From contig NZ_CANMVP010000011.1 in NCBI RefSeq assembly GCF_947501385.1, positions 62,001 to 126,000 of the forward strand: 64,000 bases of DNA, given 5' to 3'. This stretch comes from an uncultured Polaribacter sp. Its GTDB lineage: Bacteria > Bacteroidota > Bacteroidia > Flavobacteriales > Flavobacteriaceae. The notes under the pieces were generated by a model. The model had not been told where the DNA came from, ran no database searches, and was given only the letters and a program-made list of their open reading frames with translations. Of the stretch, positions 61,101-64,000 are shown one piece after another (positions within the stretch are counted from its first letter, which is position 1; each line of letters opens with the position of its first letter). A program made the translations under genes and the position numbers.

Positions 61101-61293
61101 ATTCTCCTTTTTCATTCGTTAACACAGATGAAAATGTTCCTACCCGAATATTTATTCCAGCTAATGGACGTTCGTCAATTGCATCAATCACGATACCTGT
61201 TACAGTAATTCCAGATTTTTCTTGTCCTTGCAACGCAATAGTTATTCCAAAAAATAAAATGAAAAACAGGGTATGTGCATTCTTTATTTTCAT
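58183..61293 (-). CDS. SusC/RagA-family TonB-dependent transporter
   Basis: Imports oligosaccharides across the outer membrane with TonB energy. From the ATG at 61293 the signal peptide is LFFILFFGITIALQGQ; the track's ATG at 61311 adds six residues. Next come the carboxypeptidase-regulatory-like domain (VTGIVIDAIDERPLAGINIRV), the plug with NLLNGEVSGMRT, MFIRGYNTLNAATQPLIIIDG and VIKDAASIYGARGANGVILI, and a 22-strand barrel ending SVLIGIRVGL. It has no N-terminal STN domain, so no signalling to an anti-sigma factor is expected. About 1,036 residues, normal size. Confidence 0.95.
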   Translation of the reverse strand: MKIKNAHTLFFILFFGITIALQGQEKSGITVTGIVIDAIDERPLAGINIRVGTFSSVLTNEKGEFSILVPDTRATLHVSNIAYQNKEVALKGLTKVKIKMHDNNFKSYYNKIQMPFEKKSNTAIVSAVATKEGSISSPRESVANLLNGEVSGMRTILRSGVPGIGANMFIRGYNTLNAATQPLIIIDGMMIETNTFSNNAIINGYAYDPLSDINPKDIANITVIKDAASIYGARGANGVILIETNKTDAISTKIDFYIQGGLNMAPNNIPMMNSGQFKTYLVDQFNNSGLYTNSEIANLPFFNENTSFEDYERYHNETDWQKQIFENSFTNEYYLRVTGGDEVAKYGLSIGYTTNGGVVSNSEFDRFTTRFNAETNITEKLSLDTNLSVTYATRNLFDDGLLSTSPIFSALNKSPFLSPFVPNADGIVTNIYEDIDEIGAFSNPKAITDNATFEAKNYNLYGHLKIGYEISKNLNLSSLIGLNYLKNRENVFLPDLGLSSSVNEFDDVLFRSSKVSVQSLFAVYNDTKLNYLLNVDNIHNLSLNLGIRYNQNNYENSFSTSGNSGDDQFTSLDSGDRLTFVTSGSIGNWKYASLYANADYSFLNKYFFSYNFSVDTSSRFGEDNKIGIFPSVGAGWLISSENFMAASKNVDQIKLRASYGLTGNDGIGNYNAESYFVSRRFLEGTGLVSGNVANSSIAWEETTKANIGLDLGFFNERLSFTIDYFNNVTDGLLNTNEINSVFGQEGFINNDGKLTNRGFEFGLHTRIVNTNSFSWDVGGNISRYKNEILSLPSGSQILDIQGVEATIINQEGSPLGLFYGYKTDGIYNNSAAATSDGLSWTDFRGFEQPFVAGDVKFVNTNTSDTIINEDDRVVIGDPNPDFTGMFYNTFTYKRITLSALFTFSEGNDIYNALRWKTEAMSDFSNQSEAIANRWSVENQNTNIPRAVYGDEVGNSRFSDRWIEDGSYVRLKTLSLSYTPKVYNATIYVTANNLFTFTNYLGYDPEVSASQVSYLQGIDAGYMPQFSSVLIGIRVGL

Positions 61294-61329
61294 CAGAGTC
61301 AGATAAGTCATGTTTACTATTTATTTTTA

Positions 61330-62871
61330 TTAATCAATGGGTACTAATTCTGCATAATCGATTCCAAAACTACGATCGTACAATAAAAGTTCGGGTTCGC
61401 TAACATCAATAATAACTTTAAGCTTTACAAAAAAGTTGTTAGTTTTGTTACTGTTTATATATACTGGTATCGCATACGTACCTCCAATACGAACAACACC
61501 ATCTTCTTGATTACTAATTATAATTGCTGGAATCTCATTTACAATAATATTTTCATTTTCATCCACATAACTAAATTCAAACTTTAATTTGGTTTGCTTC
61601 GCTGCGCCAATTGGAGAAAATTTTAAATCGATGTTATAATTTGCCGATAATACATTTGAAAAAGCGATTTCAAAATAGTTATTACTATTGTTCGCATTTG
61701 GATTTTTTGTGAGTGATACCGTATTTGTAAAATCACCAGAAGCATTGATGTCATATTTCTTTTGAATGGTAAAATCTGATAAAGATCCTATTTCTCTTCT
61801 GCTTGAATTTTCTACTTCATACCGTATTTTTTTGTAAATAATATTTTTAGGGTCATAATCCAGTTGGTCTACAACAAACAAGTTGCCGTTGCTTAAAGCA
61901 TAATTTTCTATTACATTGCCAGAGTTTATAATAACATTATTACCTGTTGTTGTAGTAATAGCTGATCCATCTAAGTCTTCAAGATTCACAATAGGAAAAT
62001 TCAGGTTGCTAAATATGGCACTGTCTGTATAGTATTTAGTTGAATCTGCAACAGGATGCTGATAATAATCATATAAATCATCAAATATGTTTTCATACAC
62101 AGCATCTGTTAAACCAATAAATGTGTAGCGCTCTTCTTCTGAACTCAAATTACCAATAATATTAAAATAACTATTGGATGAATTAAAGATGGAATCATAC
62201 ACTGGTTGCCCCAAAGTATTGGTTCCTATTTTTACGCTATTTACTTCATCAAAAACAGTTTCATTGAATTGTGTTAGAAAATCTAATAATATTGGAAATC
62301 GAAGGGCATTATCATTGAGATAATCAAAAACATTAGGCCTTACTGTTAATACGTCATCTATTTTGTGCAAAATTCCATTAGCTGTTAAAATATCTTTTTC
62401 AACAACGTTAACGTCTCCGAAGGTCACACTACCACTAGAATTTGAAAATTGAATGGACTTATTGTTTAACATTTTCACCAAAACCGAATTTTCAGCAAAA
62501 CTTGTATTGTAAGAAAATCTAGAGATATGGTTTCCTATGAACTCACTTAGTAAATCAGGGGCATTTAATATATCAGTAGATACTTGAGCCAAAGCCGTAT
62601 TGTTAGGCGCCCATACAGTGTATGCTTGAGGTGTTTCTAAAAGTGCATCATAACCTGTTTGCTCAAGTAAATCAACAAAAACAGTATATTCCGCGCCTTC
62701 AGATAGCACAGACAAAAGATTATTTTCTAAACTGGAATCTAATTCTTTATAATGATTCTCCCAGGCATCATCTTTACAACCAATAATGGTTACAAGAATG
62801 GTAAGGACTGCAACAAAAAAGCTGAGATTGTATATGTATTTATTCTTGTTTTTCATTAGAAGTTCTTTCAT
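61330..62871 (-). CDS. Fasciclin (FAS1) domain lipoprotein in SusE/F position
   Basis: A 513-residue lipoprotein (TILVTIIGC). FAS1 motifs are YTVFVDLLEQTGYDALLE, YTVWAPNNTALAQV and ILTANGILHKIDDVL in the first domain. A second, degenerate FAS1 region runs from about residue 180, and a C-terminal beta-sandwich ends DRSFGIDYAELVPID, nearly the same ending as the upstream gene (YVEFVPVD). It is encoded directly before susC, so a role as a surface glycan-binding protein is likely. A second ATG at 62856 would also serve as start. Confidence 0.85.
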   Translation of the reverse strand: MKELLMKNKNKYIYNLSFFVAVLTILVTIIGCKDDAWENHYKELDSSLENNLLSVLSEGAEYTVFVDLLEQTGYDALLETPQAYTVWAPNNTALAQVSTDILNAPDLLSEFIGNHISRFSYNTSFAENSVLVKMLNNKSIQFSNSSGSVTFGDVNVVEKDILTANGILHKIDDVLTVRPNVFDYLNDNALRFPILLDFLTQFNETVFDEVNSVKIGTNTLGQPVYDSIFNSSNSYFNIIGNLSSEEERYTFIGLTDAVYENIFDDLYDYYQHPVADSTKYYTDSAIFSNLNFPIVNLEDLDGSAITTTTGNNVIINSGNVIENYALSNGNLFVVDQLDYDPKNIIYKKIRYEVENSSRREIGSLSDFTIQKKYDINASGDFTNTVSLTKNPNANNSNNYFEIAFSNVLSANYNIDLKFSPIGAAKQTKLKFEFSYVDENENIIVNEIPAIIISNQEDGVVRIGGTYAIPVYINSNKTNNFFVKLKVIIDVSEPELLLYDRSFGIDYAELVPID

Positions 62872-62885
62872 ATTATTTTCTTTTA

Positions 62886-64000
62886 TTAATCAACTGGCAC
62901 AAACTCAACATAATCAATAGGAATACCTCCTGATCTTACCGTTTCAAAACGAAGCACATGACTTTGTTGTTCGGGCATGAGTAGTTCATCTGTTATTATA
63001 AATCTAGCCCAGGTAGCTATGTCATAGGCCGAGGTACCTGTATTGTCGAAAACATCTCTAAGCCCTCTCACGTAACCACGATCTCTCAATTGTGTTGAGT
63101 CTTCATTGGGCCAACCTATTCCTAGTTCACTAGGATTTACCCTCATATCCCATTGTGAACCAATAGGTTGACCATCCCAGTAGGTTTGAAATATTGGTCT
63201 ACCATTATTCCCTTGATTTCCGCATACCCTAAGTTCATATTTCCCTTTAGGAAGTACTGGAGTATCAAATTCAATCCATGTAACAGAACCTAAATTCAAT
63301 ACGGTTCCTGCATCGTATGCTGCATTTCTACTCTGTCTAAGAATTCTTATACGAGTTGCTGGAAAAACTCGAAGACGAGAAAAAATAGTGGGATCATTAT
63401 ACCATCTGCCAAAACCAACTGCACCCGATTGTACTTCGGGCTGACCCGTTGCAAAATCAAATATTACATATTTTGCTTTCGGTATAAATATGGTAAACAA
63501 TTTATCTACCGTATGGTACACTCCGTTTTTTGCAGGATAATTACTTTCTGATGGAATTAAAGATGTCCAAGTATCATTTACACCAGTCTCAGTTTCATTT
63601 AATTTAAGTTCTTTATCTGTTTTAAATGATTTAATCGCATTTTTAGGTAAAATGGTATTTATAAAGCTATCAGCAGGAAAATCAGCAGTGTATAAAAAAC
63701 TTTCTGTGGCATGGTAGCCCATAAATCTGTTCAATTCATTATTTGGATTGGTGTAATCGGTATCTCCAGGAGAGATTAGATTCGCCAAATCATCAAAAGA
63801 ATGAATGCCTTCTTGAGCATAAACAACATCCGATTCTGCCAAAATTGTAAAATTATTTTTGGCTCCTTTAGTATCAAAAATTACAGAAAAAATTTCATAA
63901 TATCCTGTTTGTTTTAAAGCTTCAATAAAAATAGTATGTTTCCCAGCCTTTTCAATTACTTTAGGAATGGGGTCAATAAATGGTAACAATACGCCATCAA
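62886..64000 (-). CDS. Fasciclin (FAS1) domain protein, 5' end outside window
   Basis: The track starts at an internal TTG, but the frame is open to the window edge, so the N-terminus is missing. A FAS1 domain is visible with KHTIFIEALKQTGYYEIF, FTILAESDVVYAQEGI and YPAKNGVYHTVDKLFTI. A C-terminal beta-sandwich follows, with KGKYELRVCGNQGNN and SHVLRFETVRSGG, ending IDYVEFVPVD. It probably is a surface lipoprotein that binds glycan together with SusCD. The gene ends 14 bp before the next FAS1 gene. The PUL therefore extends further right. Confidence 0.85.
   Translation of the reverse strand, partial: DGVLLPFIDPIPKVIEKAGKHTIFIEALKQTGYYEIFSVIFDTKGAKNNFTILAESDVVYAQEGIHSFDDLANLISPGDTDYTNPNNELNRFMGYHATESFLYTADFPADSFINTILPKNAIKSFKTDKELKLNETETGVNDTWTSLIPSESNYPAKNGVYHTVDKLFTIFIPKAKYVIFDFATGQPEVQSGAVGFGRWYNDPTIFSRLRVFPATRIRILRQSRNAAYDAGTVLNLGSVTWIEFDTPVLPKGKYELRVCGNQGNNGRPIFQTYWDGQPIGSQWDMRVNPSELGIGWPNEDSTQLRDRGYVRGLRDVFDNTGTSAYDIATWARFIITDELLMPEQQSHVLRFETVRSGGIPIDYVEFVPVD

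Overview
The window looks like a chromosomal segment of a marine member of the Flavobacteriaceae (Bacteroidota). The evidence is an AT-rich composition, a SusC/SusD pair, three proteins ending in T9SS type A sorting tails (two end in KILKK, one in KIVKN), fasciclin lipoproteins, LpxR- and DUF3822-type genes, and promoters of the Bacteroidota type (TTG or TTTG, 19 bp, then TAnnTTTG) in front of an HU gene and two tRNA genes. Genus cannot be fixed from the sequence alone; a Polaribacter/Tenacibaculum-like genome would fit.

Bases 1 to about 32,000 are mostly housekeeping. They start with the tail of a large T9SS-secreted protein. Next come a cysteine desulfurase and Smr-domain gene, a low-molecular-weight phosphatase, two tandem PPK2 kinases and an LpxR-like lipid A deacylase. 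A 350-bp non-coding block full of palindromes follows, then a RecD-like helicase and a membrane protein/DUF3822/rsmD operon. An opposing operon carries DUF493, three periplasmic PPIase-type chaperones and a MoxR ATPase. An ATPase/recQ/fmt operon, an HU gene, yqgE, a class IV aminotransferase, a START-like protein and tRNA-Met(CAT) follow. A thiol-histidine cluster (egtB, egtD, an Asp/Glu racemase-like protein and a flavodoxin-fold protein) comes next. The segment ends with tRNA-Gly(TCC), a rhomboid protease, an LpxL-like acyltransferase, a class V PLP enzyme, an outer-membrane barrel and glmM.

Bases 32,700 to 64,000, all on the minus strand, form a polysaccharide utilisation locus (PUL) that runs off the right edge. 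In transcription order it has two fasciclin proteins (the first incomplete), SusC, SusD, a GH88 unsaturated uronyl hydrolase, a GH29 fucosidase, an MFS sugar porter, a possible 55-residue secreted peptide, an S1 sulfatase, a heparinase II/III-fold lyase, a divergent GH97, a second heparinase II/III-fold lyase, a GH29 fucosidase fused to an SGNH esterase, and a second S1 sulfatase. After a terminator come a T9SS-secreted beta-helix protein, a T9SS-secreted BspA-type leucine-rich-repeat protein and a sialate-O-acetylesterase-like enzyme.

The inferred substrate is a sulfated, O-acylated glycan carrying fucose and uronic acid, such as a fucose-containing sulfated algal or diatom polysaccharide or a fucosylated glycosaminoglycan. 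Lyases would cut at uronic acids and GH88 would remove the resulting unsaturated ends. The fucosidases, esterase domains and sulfatases would strip decorations, SusCD and the fasciclin proteins would capture and import fragments, and the MFS porter would take the sugars across the inner membrane. No PUL regulator is visible inside the window. The most unusual points are the GH29-SGNH fusion, the paired lyases around an atypical GH97, the egt cluster with a racemase-like protein lacking one catalytic cysteine, the covarying hairpin repeats near 7.5 kb, and several -7 boxes only 4 to 6 nt before start codons.
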